A stretch of DNA of 17,508 bases, from the NCBI GenBank assembly GCA_022560215.1, contig JADFTO010000022.1, positions 1-17,508 of the forward strand, written 5' to 3'. Each line of letters begins with the position of its first letter. The first letter of the stretch is position 1. Source of the stretch: Pseudomonadota bacterium. Lineage in GTDB: Bacteria > Pseudomonadota > Alphaproteobacteria > Rhodospirillales > 2-02-FULL-58-16. The notes beneath the pieces are model-generated. The model saw only the letters and a list, made by a program, of their open reading frames with translations. It made no database searches and was not told where the DNA came from. Of this stretch, positions 1-5,760 are shown in pieces. A program made the position numbers and the translations under genes.

Positions 1-57
1 GTTGAGTTTTTCGGTGTAGGCATAGTCCTCGTCCTTCCACCAATCAGGTTTTGTCAT
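1..57 (-). CDS. Partial ORF overlapping the integrase stop; possible DUF6499-like protein
   Basis: An ATG at 57 opens a frame that overlaps the last 14 bases of the integrase and stays open to the left edge, giving 19 residues that begin MTKPDWWKDEDYAYTEKL. Only the N-terminus is visible. The PDW...DYAY pattern resembles the start of short regulator-like proteins (the DUF6499 kind) common in alphaproteobacterial integrative elements, but 19 residues are too few to be sure. The ribosome-binding site is weak, so translational coupling to the integrase is the likely mode if the gene is real. It could also be a chance frame. Confidence 0.35.
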   Translation of the reverse strand, partial: MTKPDWWKDEDYAYTEKLN

Positions 58-1114
58 CGCCGAAAATCTTCTCGTTCATGCGCTCGACAACTTCGGCCAC
101 ATGGGTTTCTGTCAGATGTGAGTAGCGTTTCACCATTTCCAAGGTACGATGAGCCAGCACCTCTGCGATCTCCCGAGTCGTTGCACCATTCATGGCGAGA
201 TAAGACCCGGCGCAATGGCGGAGATCATGAAAACGGAAATCCTCGATTTCGGCTCGTCGAACCGCCGTCTCGAATGCAGAACGGATATCAAGGTGAGACT
301 CTCCGGATCGTCCAGGAAACAGCCACGGACATTTCTTGTCCCGGTCCTTGTATAAACGCTTCACGATCTCCAAGGCGCGCCCTCGCAACGGGACGCCCTG
401 GCGGTCCTTGTTCTTGGTGTCCTCCAAGAAGAAAAAACCGCGTTTCAGGTCCACGTTCTTCCAGCGAAGCGATTGTAGGTTCGCCTTACGGGTGCCCGTG
501 GATATCGCCAACACGACGATTGGATATAGATACGGACTCTCGCTTTCCCGACACGCATCCAACAGCCGAGTCCGTTCATCATCATCCAGAAATCGGACCC
601 GTCCTTGGGGTTCAGGCAACTTGGAAAGGGTGGCAATGGGAGATACCTCAAGCCAACCCCACTCCTTTATGGCAATGGTGAAGGCGTGACTTAGGGCCGC
701 GACATAGCGATTGACGGTACTCATACTCCTGGCCCCATCACCACGTTTTTTGGCCTTGAGCAGTTTGTCTCTCTTTAGGGCTATGAGGTTAGCGGTAACA
801 TCGCCAAGGGCATAATCCCCCAATTCGTCCTTCCACCAATTCAATTGGCCGGTCTGGGTAAGTTTAGACCTTGGTTTCCGGGGAAGGATATCGGCGATAT
901 AACGGTCAACCATTTCACCGAGGGTGTGAGACTTCGCCGAGGCGTATTTAAAATGTCGGCCTTGGCGGATATCGGCCTCTCGGTCCGCCGCCCATTTTTG
1001 GGCATCGGTCTTTCTATCGAACGTCACCGTTAGAGGAGGATGCCCTTTGCGGCGAACCTGAGCGCGGTAACTGACGTTACCTTGCTTAGAGACACGCTTC
1101 TGGATCGAAGCCAT
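44..1114 (-). CDS. int: Tyrosine-type site-specific integrase
   Basis: This 356-residue tyrosine recombinase would catalyse integration and excision of the element at the neighbouring tRNA. The N-terminal ~55 residues look like an arm-type DNA-binding domain, then a helical core-binding domain (about 60-165), then the catalytic domain. The full catalytic set is visible: Arg209 (TGTR), Lys234 in the beta-hairpin, His296 and Arg299 (HDLRH), His322 (AHRTLE) and nucleophile Tyr331 (KRYSHL), so it appears intact. The start at 1114 has AAGGAG just upstream; the open frame continues upstream to 1276 but would run into the tRNA gene, so that longer start is rejected. It reads in the same direction as the tRNA, 132 bases downstream of it, and I see no clear terminator between them. 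Base and codon use differ from the chromosomal genes, as expected for acquired DNA. Confidence 0.95.
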   Translation of the reverse strand: MASIQKRVSKQGNVSYRAQVRRKGHPPLTVTFDRKTDAQKWAADREADIRQGRHFKYASAKSHTLGEMVDRYIADILPRKPRSKLTQTGQLNWWKDELGDYALGDVTANLIALKRDKLLKAKKRGDGARSMSTVNRYVAALSHAFTIAIKEWGWLEVSPIATLSKLPEPQGRVRFLDDDERTRLLDACRESESPYLYPIVVLAISTGTRKANLQSLRWKNVDLKRGFFFLEDTKNKDRQGVPLRGRALEIVKRLYKDRDKKCPWLFPGRSGESHLDIRSAFETAVRRAEIEDFRFHDLRHCAGSYLAMNGATTREIAEVLAHRTLEMVKRYSHLTETHVAEVVERMNEKIFGDDKT

Positions 1115-1141
1115 ATCTGCACTCCTTTGCAATGGCCTTGA

Positions 1142-1200
1142 TCCTGATCTTACCCTGATTGCCGCCAATAACCATAGAAAATTGTGCCACGGTTGTGCCA
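1142..1200. repeat. Short direct repeats upstream of int, candidate arm-type binding sites
   Basis: Two pairs of direct repeats lie between int and the tRNA: TTGTGCCA at 1182-1189 and 1193-1200, and CCTGAT at 1143-1148 and 1154-1159. In both pairs the copies are 11 bases apart, one turn of the helix, so a protein could bind both on the same face. Integrases of this type normally bind arm sites beside their core site, and excisionases bind helically phased repeats, so this is the natural place for such sites. They could instead be operators for int. Function is inferred. Confidence 0.45.
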
Positions 1201-1246
1201 TGACGCTATTTTTAGAGGTTAAATTTAAGCTAATGTATTGAAAAGA

Positions 1247-1275
1247 TGGCGCGCCCGGGGGGACTCGAACTCCCA
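1247..1275 (-). other. Putative attachment site (att) in the 3' part of the tRNA
   Basis: Elements of this kind usually recombine within the T-arm to 3' end of the tRNA and restore it with their own copy. The T-stem mismatch A52-C62 fits a hybrid in which the 3' strand came from the element and the 5' strand from the host. The second copy would lie beyond the left edge, so the core limits cannot be set here. Confidence 0.4.
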
Positions 1276-1323
1276 ACCTCCTGATCCGTAGTCAGACGCT
1301 CTATCCAATTGAGCTACGGGCGC
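1247..1323 (-). tRNA. tRNA-Arg(ACG): tRNA-Arg (anticodon ACG)
   Basis: A complete 77-nt cloverleaf including an encoded CCA end. The acceptor stem GCGCCCG/CGGGCGC is perfect. The D-arm is GCTC/GAGC with GG in the loop. The anticodon arm TCTGA-CTACGGA-TCAGG gives anticodon ACG, normally deaminated to ICG to read CGU/CGC/CGA. The variable loop has 5 nt and the T-loop is TTCGAGT. The T-stem GGGAG/CCCCC contains an A52-C62 mismatch. The integrase directly downstream suggests that the 3' part of this gene is the attachment site of the element to the left. The tRNA is probably still functional because the acceptor, anticodon and T-loop are all standard. Confidence 0.97.
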
Positions 1324-1368
1324 GTGCATCCCTCGGGGCCTCCGCCGGCCGCCGGGGAAAGGCCGGGG

Positions 1369-1397
1369 ACACTACTCCAGGGCCGCTATGATGGCAA
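1369..1397 (-). promoter_or_regulatory. Probable sigma-70 promoter of tRNA-Arg
   Basis: On the minus strand, TTGCCA (1392-1397) is followed after 17 bases by TAGTGT (1369-1374). They match the -35 consensus at 5 of 6 and the -10 at 4 of 6 with ideal spacing. Transcription would start near 1362, leaving a leader of about 38 nt before the tRNA at 1323. It may also supply read-through transcription of int. Confidence 0.5.
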
Positions 1398-1465
1398 GGG
1401 AGGGATGGGGTCCGGAGCCCTCGGAAAATCCGAACTTGTCGCACCGGAAACCATTGAGTAATATC

Positions 1466-1495
1466 TTGAAAAAATTGAAGGGGTTACACTATTTT
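1466..1495 (+). promoter_or_regulatory. Candidate promoter of the OmpA-like lipoprotein gene
   Basis: TTGAAA (1466-1471), an 18-base spacer and TATTTT (1490-1495) lie in a locally AT-rich stretch about 60 bases before the start codon at 1554. The predicted start site, around 1502, coincides with the 5' edge of a strong hairpin. Confidence 0.4.
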
Positions 1496-1502
1496 GAACG
1501 TC

Positions 1503-1522
1503 GTCGCGGCAAAAGCCGCGAC
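1503..1522 (+). other. Perfect 8-bp hairpin in the 5' leader
   Basis: GTCGCGGC and GCCGCGAC pair perfectly around an AAAA loop. It is not followed by a T-run, so a terminator is unlikely. If transcription starts at the promoter proposed just upstream, this hairpin would sit at the very 5' end of the mRNA, where such structures commonly protect against decay. Confidence 0.4.
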
Positions 1523-1553
1523 TCGATGCATTTGATCAAGGCGGGTTGACGGA

Positions 1554-2705
1554 ATGGAATTCTCCAGGGCCATCATCGTCGTGGCGGCGGTCGCACTCGC
1601 CGGCTGCGAGTTCACCGACGACTCCCTTTGGCCTTCCCTGACCGGGGAGGAACCGGCCGCCGCCGCCAAGGCGCCGCCGGCGCCCGCGCCAGAGGTGGCC
1701 CAAGCGCCGGCCCGCCCGGGGACGACGCCCCAGCCGCCGCTGGGCACCACGGAATTCAAGCCCGCCCGCATCACGCCGGGCGCTCCCACGGGCACCTACG
1801 TCGGCAAGAAGGTGGTGGAACTGCGCGGCGAGCTGAAGCGCATGCAGGACTCCATCTCCAAGAACAACACCCAGCTGCAACAGCTGAGGGGCAAGATGGT
1901 CGAGGATTCCCAGCGCTACCACGGCACCGTGGCGGCGGTTAACGCCCGCCTCCAGGTGGGCACCACGCCGGGCAATCCCATCCTGGTGCAGCAGTTCAAC
2001 AGCTCCCAGGCCGACCTGGACCGCCTCGGCGCCGACATCGGCGAGATGAACAAGCTGGCCACGGCCATCGCCGGGGATTCGACCCTGTCGGCGTTCCTCT
2101 CGGAATCGGTGAGCGCCTCCTACAACCTGTCGGGCGCCGTGGACGAGGACCACGTGCAGCTGGCCATCCTGGAGGACGAGGTCAACCGCACCGTGGTGCT
2201 CATCGACCGCCTGCTCAAGGAAGTCACCGACGACGTCCGCCGCCAGACCAGCTACGTGTCCACGGAGCGCTCCAACCTGAACCTGATGTCGGCGGGCATC
2301 AAGAGCGGCGAGATCTACGGCGCCAGCCTGGTCAACCGGGCCATGGTCGCGGCCGCCGGCCCCGGGCTCGCCGCCGGCCCGCCCGTGGCCAGGGACACCA
2401 CCGGACGGAGGCCCCTCGTGGTCATCCGCTTCGACCGCGTCACCGTGCCCTATCAGCAGGCCCTCTACAACGCCGTCAGCCGGGTCCTGGAACGCCGCCC
2501 CAACGCCGTCTTCGACCTGGTGGCGGTGGCGCCGGCCGCCGGCGGCAAGGCCAGGGTGGCGCTCAACACCACGAAGTCCCGGCGCCACGCCGACACCGTG
2601 CGCCGCTCCCTGGTGGAAATGGGGCTGCCGCCCGGCCGCCTCGCCATCTCGTCGAAGACCAGCCTCCAGGCCCGCACCAACGAGGTCCACGTCTACCTGC
2701 GCTAG
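1554..2705 (+). CDS. Outer-membrane lipoprotein with coiled coil and degenerate OmpA-like C-terminus
   Basis: 383 residues. Residues 1-18 are a lipoprotein signal ending in the lipobox LAGC, with Cys18 as the lipidated residue and no Asp at +2, so outer-membrane sorting is likely. A Pro/Ala-rich linker (about 35-80) leads to a helical, probably coiled-coil segment (about 83-250, rich in ELKRMQ and QLQQLR heptads). The last ~100 residues look like an OmpA-type peptidoglycan-associated fold: the strand VVIRFDR, a helix with SRRHADTVRRSL, and a final strand NEVHVYLR. The usual Asp of the TDxxG motif is not obvious while an Arg of the LSxxRAxxV helix may be kept, so peptidoglycan binding is uncertain. 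The likely role is envelope organisation or anchoring. It reads away from the tRNA and is the first gene outside the element. The specific function is unknown. Confidence 0.85.
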   Translation: MEFSRAIIVVAAVALAGCEFTDDSLWPSLTGEEPAAAAKAPPAPAPEVAQAPARPGTTPQPPLGTTEFKPARITPGAPTGTYVGKKVVELRGELKRMQDSISKNNTQLQQLRGKMVEDSQRYHGTVAAVNARLQVGTTPGNPILVQQFNSSQADLDRLGADIGEMNKLATAIAGDSTLSAFLSESVSASYNLSGAVDEDHVQLAILEDEVNRTVVLIDRLLKEVTDDVRRQTSYVSTERSNLNLMSAGIKSGEIYGASLVNRAMVAAAGPGLAAGPPVARDTTGRRPLVVIRFDRVTVPYQQALYNAVSRVLERRPNAVFDLVAVAPAAGGKARVALNTTKSRRHADTVRRSLVEMGLPPGRLAISSKTSLQARTNEVHVYLR

Positions 2706-2713
2706 TGTCCTGA

Positions 2714-2752
2714 TTCCGAAATTCAGCACACTTAATGTGCTGAATTTTGGAA
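2714..2752. repeat. 39-bp AT-rich palindrome between genes
   Basis: Two arms, 2714-2730 and 2736-2752, pair over 17 positions around the 5-base loop CTTAA. The central 12 bp (AAATTCAGCACA with TGTGCTGAATTT) are perfect and the only irregularity is one G-T pair. It is far richer in A+T than its surroundings. It lies after the stop at 2705 and before the ATG at 2782. It may terminate the lipoprotein transcript, act as a large operator, or be a dispersed repeat; no good T-run follows it. Confidence 0.75.
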
Positions 2753-2781
2753 CCATCACACTTGAGCCATGGCGCCAGGCC

Positions 2782-3888
2782 ATGAAAGCGCTTTCCGTTT
2801 TGGTCCCGCTTTTCCTCGCCGCCGCCTTTCCGGCGTGCGCCGCCGAGGCGCCTTCCCTGCTGGCGGGGATCACCCTTCCCGAAGGTTTCCGCATCGAGAT
2901 CTACGCCCGCGTTCCCGGCGCCCGCTCCATGGCCGTGGCCGAGGAGTTGGGCGTGGTCTTCGTCGGCACCCGGGGTGACGCCGTCTACGCCGTCATCGAC
3001 CGGGACCGGGACCGGCGCGCGGATTCCGTGGTCAAGGTCAAGAGCGGCTTGAGAGTCCCCAACGGCGTCGCCTGGAAGGACGGCAGGCTGTATGTCGCCG
3101 AACAGTCGAGGGTGGTCAGCTTCGCCGCCCCCGACCTGGCGACCCTCGGCCGCGCCGCACCGGAGGTGCTGTTCGACGGCCTCCCCGACGACCGCAGGCA
3201 TGGCTGGCGTTACATTGCCTTCGGCCCCGACGGGCTGCTTTACGTGTCGGTGGGATCGCCCTGCAACATCTGCGCCACGAGCGGGCTGGAAGGCACGATC
3301 ATCCGCCTGGACGTCAAGGGGGGGCGGCCGGAAATCTTCGCCAGCGGTGTCAGAAACTCCGTCGGCATGGATTTCCACCCGGTGACGGATGAGCTCCATT
3401 TCACCGACAACGGCGCCGACTGGATGGGGGACGACCAGCCGCCGGACGAGCTCAACCACGCGCCCCGGAAAGGGCTTCACTTCGGCTTCCCCTACTACGG
3501 CGGCGGCAGCGCCCGCACCGACGACTTCCTGGGCCGGAACCCGCCCCGGCCGGTGACCTTCCCCGAGATCCGCTTCGCCGCCCACGTGGCGGCCCTCGGC
3601 GTCCATTTCTACCGGGGCGGCCAGTTCCCGCTTGAGTACCGCCATGACGCCATCGTCGCCCAGCACGGCTCCTGGAACCGCAGCATTCCCGACGGCTACC
3701 GCCTGGCGCGCGTCCGCTTCGACTCAGAGGGCCGGGCCCAATCCCAGCAGCCCTTCGCCGAGGGCTGGCTGCGAGACGGCGTCTCCTGGGGCCGGCCGGT
3801 GGACGTGAAGGAACTCGGCGACGGCTCGCTGCTGGTCTCCGACGACCATCTGGGCGCCATTTACCGCATCACCTACCGGAAGCCGTGA
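2782..3888 (+). CDS. Periplasmic sorbosone/aldose-sugar dehydrogenase-like beta-propeller protein
   Basis: 368 residues. A Sec signal peptide (1-20, cleaved near CA-AEA) exports it to the periplasm. The rest matches the L-sorbosone dehydrogenase/PQQ-dependent aldose sugar dehydrogenase family: LPEGFRIEIYA at the start, RVPNGVAW, HGWRYIAFGPDGLLYVSVG with the probable catalytic base His140, GVRNSVGMDFHP (Arg191), FTDNGADWMGDD, and QHGSWNR near 295-300. Family members bind PQQ and calcium and oxidise sugars or related aldehydes; the substrate here cannot be read. A GTG-started frame reaches back to 2737 inside the palindrome, but the ATG at 2782 gives a proper signal peptide and was chosen. No cytochrome or PQQ synthesis gene lies nearby, so activity with PQQ is inferred only from the family. 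Confidence 0.85.
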   Translation: MKALSVLVPLFLAAAFPACAAEAPSLLAGITLPEGFRIEIYARVPGARSMAVAEELGVVFVGTRGDAVYAVIDRDRDRRADSVVKVKSGLRVPNGVAWKDGRLYVAEQSRVVSFAAPDLATLGRAAPEVLFDGLPDDRRHGWRYIAFGPDGLLYVSVGSPCNICATSGLEGTIIRLDVKGGRPEIFASGVRNSVGMDFHPVTDELHFTDNGADWMGDDQPPDELNHAPRKGLHFGFPYYGGGSARTDDFLGRNPPRPVTFPEIRFAAHVAALGVHFYRGGQFPLEYRHDAIVAQHGSWNRSIPDGYRLARVRFDSEGRAQSQQPFAEGWLRDGVSWGRPVDVKELGDGSLLVSDDHLGAIYRITYRKP

Positions 3889-3905
3889 GGCTAGGGAGCA
3901 GTCGT

Positions 3906-3944
3906 AAAAAAAGGGTCGCGGGCCGGGGTGAGGCGCTCACCCTT
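3906..3944 (-). terminator. Probable terminator downstream of panC
   Basis: Read on the minus strand after the panC stop, AAGGGT (complement of 3939-3944) can pair with ACCCTT (complement of 3911-3916), which runs directly into seven T's (3906-3912). A smaller perfect hairpin, GGGTGAG/CTCACCC (3926-3942), lies inside. The two genes converge here, so it would also separate panC from the dehydrogenase gene. The large loop makes its strength uncertain. Confidence 0.5.
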
Positions 3945-3952
3945 CGCGCGTC

Positions 3953-4789
3953 CTAAACGGCGACGTTGTCGATGAGCCGCGTCCGGCCCAGCCAGGCGGC
4001 GGCCAGGACCCGGGCGGGGCGGTCCGGGGTTTCCACGGGCTCCAGGGTGAGGGCGTCGCGCACCGCCACGTAGTCCACGCGATCGAAACCGGCAGCGACG
4101 AGCTCGGCCGTCCCCCAGGCGGCCCGCTCGGCGGCGCCGGCGCCCTCGGCCAGGGCGGCGGCGACGGCGCCGATGACCCGGTAAAGGGCCGGCGCCACGC
4201 CGCGTTCCCGGGGGCCGAGGTAGACGTTCCTGGACGACAGGGCCAGCCCGTCGTCTTCGCGCACCGTGGCCTCTCCGCGGATTTCCGTGGGGATGTCCAG
4301 GTCCCTGGCCATCCGCGTGATCACCCGCAGCTGCTGGTAGTCCTTCTCGCCGAAGAAGGCCAAGTCGGGCATGGCCTGGATCAGAAGCTTGGTCACCATG
4401 GTGGCGACGCCGGTAAAAAAACCGGGTCGGAACTCGCCCTCCAGGCAATCGCCGATGCCGGGCACCGAGACCCGGGTGACGTGGCCCTCGGGGTAGATTT
4501 CGTCCCCTTCGGGAGCGAACAGGAGATGGACGCCAAGCTCGGCCAGCATGGCCGCGTCGGCGGCCTCGTCGCGGGGGTAATCGTCGAAATCCTCACCCTC
4601 GCCGAACTGGGCCGGGTTGACGAAGAGCGTGACCACGGTCCGTCCCGCCGCCGCCAGCGAGGCGCGAACCAGGGACAAGTGCCCTTCGTGCAGCCCCCCC
4701 ATGGTGGGCACCAGGCCCACGGTCTCCCCCTGGGCGCGCCAGCCGGCGATGCGGGCGCGCAAGTCCGCTACCCGGCGCACGGCCTCCAT
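3953..4789 (-). CDS. panC: Pantothenate synthetase
   Basis: This cytoplasmic enzyme joins pantoate and beta-alanine using ATP, the last step of pantothenate (vitamin B5, coenzyme A precursor) synthesis. It has 278 residues, the normal length. Visible motifs are VPTMGGLHEGH with the nucleotidyltransferase HxGH histidines 34 and 37, FVNPAQF, FFGEKDYQQL with Lys149, and LSSRN (185-188). The stretch usually written RPGHF reads RPGFF (121-125), so an active-site His of the family is Phe here. The ATG at 4789 has GAAGG upstream and gives the usual N-terminus (MEAVRRVADLR). A GTG at 4807 overlapping the panB stop is an alternative adding 6 residues. It lies 7 bases after panB, and the two surely form one operon. 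Confidence 0.95.
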   Translation of the reverse strand: MEAVRRVADLRARIAGWRAQGETVGLVPTMGGLHEGHLSLVRASLAAAGRTVVTLFVNPAQFGEGEDFDDYPRDEAADAAMLAELGVHLLFAPEGDEIYPEGHVTRVSVPGIGDCLEGEFRPGFFTGVATMVTKLLIQAMPDLAFFGEKDYQQLRVITRMARDLDIPTEIRGEATVREDDGLALSSRNVYLGPRERGVAPALYRVIGAVAAALAEGAGAAERAAWGTAELVAAGFDRVDYVAVRDALTLEPVETPDRPARVLAAAWLGRTRLIDNVAV

Positions 4790-4796
4790 GCCGCCT

Positions 4797-5639
4797 TCAG
4801 CCGTCACGGCGGCCTTTGCCCGGCTTCACGCCGTAGCAGTGTTCCAGCCCCGGGAAGCGGCGGCGGCTGACGTCCCTTGCGTAGGCCCCGGCGGCGTCGG
4901 ATATCTGGCCGCCGAGCTCGGCGTAGCGTTTGACGAACTTGGGCTTGAACTGGGAAAACAGCCCCACCAGGTCCTCGGTCACCAGGATCTGCCCGTCGCA
5001 GGCGGGCGAGGCGCCGATGCCGATGGTGGGAATCTCCACGGCCTCGGTGATGGCGCGGGCCAGGGGCTCGACGGTGCCCTCGATGACCATGGCGAAGGCG
5101 CCGGCGTCCGACACGGCCCGGGCGTCGGCCATGATGGCGTCGGCTTCCCTTTTCGACCTGCCGCGGGAGTGGAAGCCGCCCGCCACGTTGACCGATTGGG
5201 GCAGCAACCCGACATGGCCCATCACCGGGATGCCGCGCCGGGACAGGAATTCGATGGTCTCGGCCATCTCGGTCCCGCCCTCCAACTTGACCCCGGCGGC
5301 GCCCGTTTCCTTCATCACCCGGGCCGCGGCGCGGAAAGCCGCCTCGCGGGATTCCTGGTAGGACCCGAAGGGCATGTCGACGATGACGCAGGCGCGATTG
5401 GCGCCGCGCATGACGGCGGCGCCGTGGGCGATCATCATGTCCAGGGACACGGCCACCGTGGTCTCCAGGCCATAAAGCACCATGCCGAGGGAATCGCCGA
5501 CCAGGAGCAGGTCCACGTGCTCGTCCAGGAGCACCGCCGTCAGGGCCGTGTAGGCCGTCAGGCAGACCAGGGGCTCGCCCCCCTTGCGCGCCCTGATGTC
5601 GACGACGGTGATTCGCTTGTCCGGCTGCTCGTTACCCAT
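4797..5639 (-). CDS. panB: 3-methyl-2-oxobutanoate hydroxymethyltransferase
   Basis: It transfers a one-carbon unit from methylene-tetrahydrofolate to 2-oxoisovalerate to make ketopantoate, the first committed step to pantothenate. The 280-residue TIM-barrel has all family landmarks: LLVGDSLGMV with the metal/substrate residues Asp49 and Ser50, VDMPFGSY with Asp88, VKLEGG with Lys118 and Glu120, GHVGLLPQSVN with His142, VIEGTV with the probable base Glu187, and IGIGASPACDGQILV. The conserved LTAYD near the start reads LTAYT (Thr31). GGGAGG upstream of the ATG at 5639 is a strong ribosome-binding site. It is first in a panB-panC operon. The gene for ketopantoate reductase (panE) is not in the window. 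Confidence 0.96.
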   Translation of the reverse strand: MGNEQPDKRITVVDIRARKGGEPLVCLTAYTALTAVLLDEHVDLLLVGDSLGMVLYGLETTVAVSLDMMIAHGAAVMRGANRACVIVDMPFGSYQESREAAFRAAARVMKETGAAGVKLEGGTEMAETIEFLSRRGIPVMGHVGLLPQSVNVAGGFHSRGRSKREADAIMADARAVSDAGAFAMVIEGTVEPLARAITEAVEIPTIGIGASPACDGQILVTEDLVGLFSQFKPKFVKRYAELGGQISDAAGAYARDVSRRRFPGLEHCYGVKPGKGRRDG

Positions 5640-5670
5640 GTCACGTCCTCCCGGCGGGGCGTGGCGCCAT

Positions 5671-5701
5671 CATATACCAAAATTTCCGCAGCTTCCGTCA
5701 A
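5671..5701 (-). promoter_or_regulatory. Candidate promoter of panB-panC
   Basis: On the minus strand TTGACG (5696-5701) precedes TATATG (5671-5676), which also carries a TGG extension typical of extended -10 elements. The 19-base spacer is long, but the extended -10 compensates. It lies about 35 bases before the panB start in the divergent gap with ggt. Confidence 0.42.
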
Positions 5702-5760
5702 TCGGGGTGAAAAGGCCCCCACAACAAGATACCATGGGCGTCGGCGCAGGGAGGATCACC

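Larger units (their letters stand above)
1..1269. mobile_element. End of an integrative element inserted at tRNA-Arg(ACG)
   Basis: A phage/island-type integrase reads away from the 3' end of an intact tRNA gene, the classic layout of a genomic island, prophage or ICE that uses a tRNA 3' end as attB. G+C falls to about half by eye in the integrase and lower in the 1115-1246 gap, against GC-rich flanking genes. The element continues beyond base 1, so its size, cargo and far attachment site cannot be seen. The right boundary is placed inside the 3' part of the tRNA by inference; the exact crossover is unknown. Confidence 0.65.

Noticed and set aside
1115..1276. N-terminal extension of the integrase to 1276
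   Set aside because: It would run through the tRNA 3' end and the AT-rich att region; the ATG at 1114 has AAGGAG and gives a normal N-terminus.
2737..2781. GTG start of the dehydrogenase inside the palindrome
   Set aside because: It would put 15 residues ahead of the signal peptide; the ATG at 2782 begins the signal peptide directly.
1536..2894. Long minus-strand open frame of about 450 codons
   Set aside because: It is rich in Gly, Ala, His and Val without family motifs and lies opposite the lipoprotein gene; a GC-rich shadow frame.
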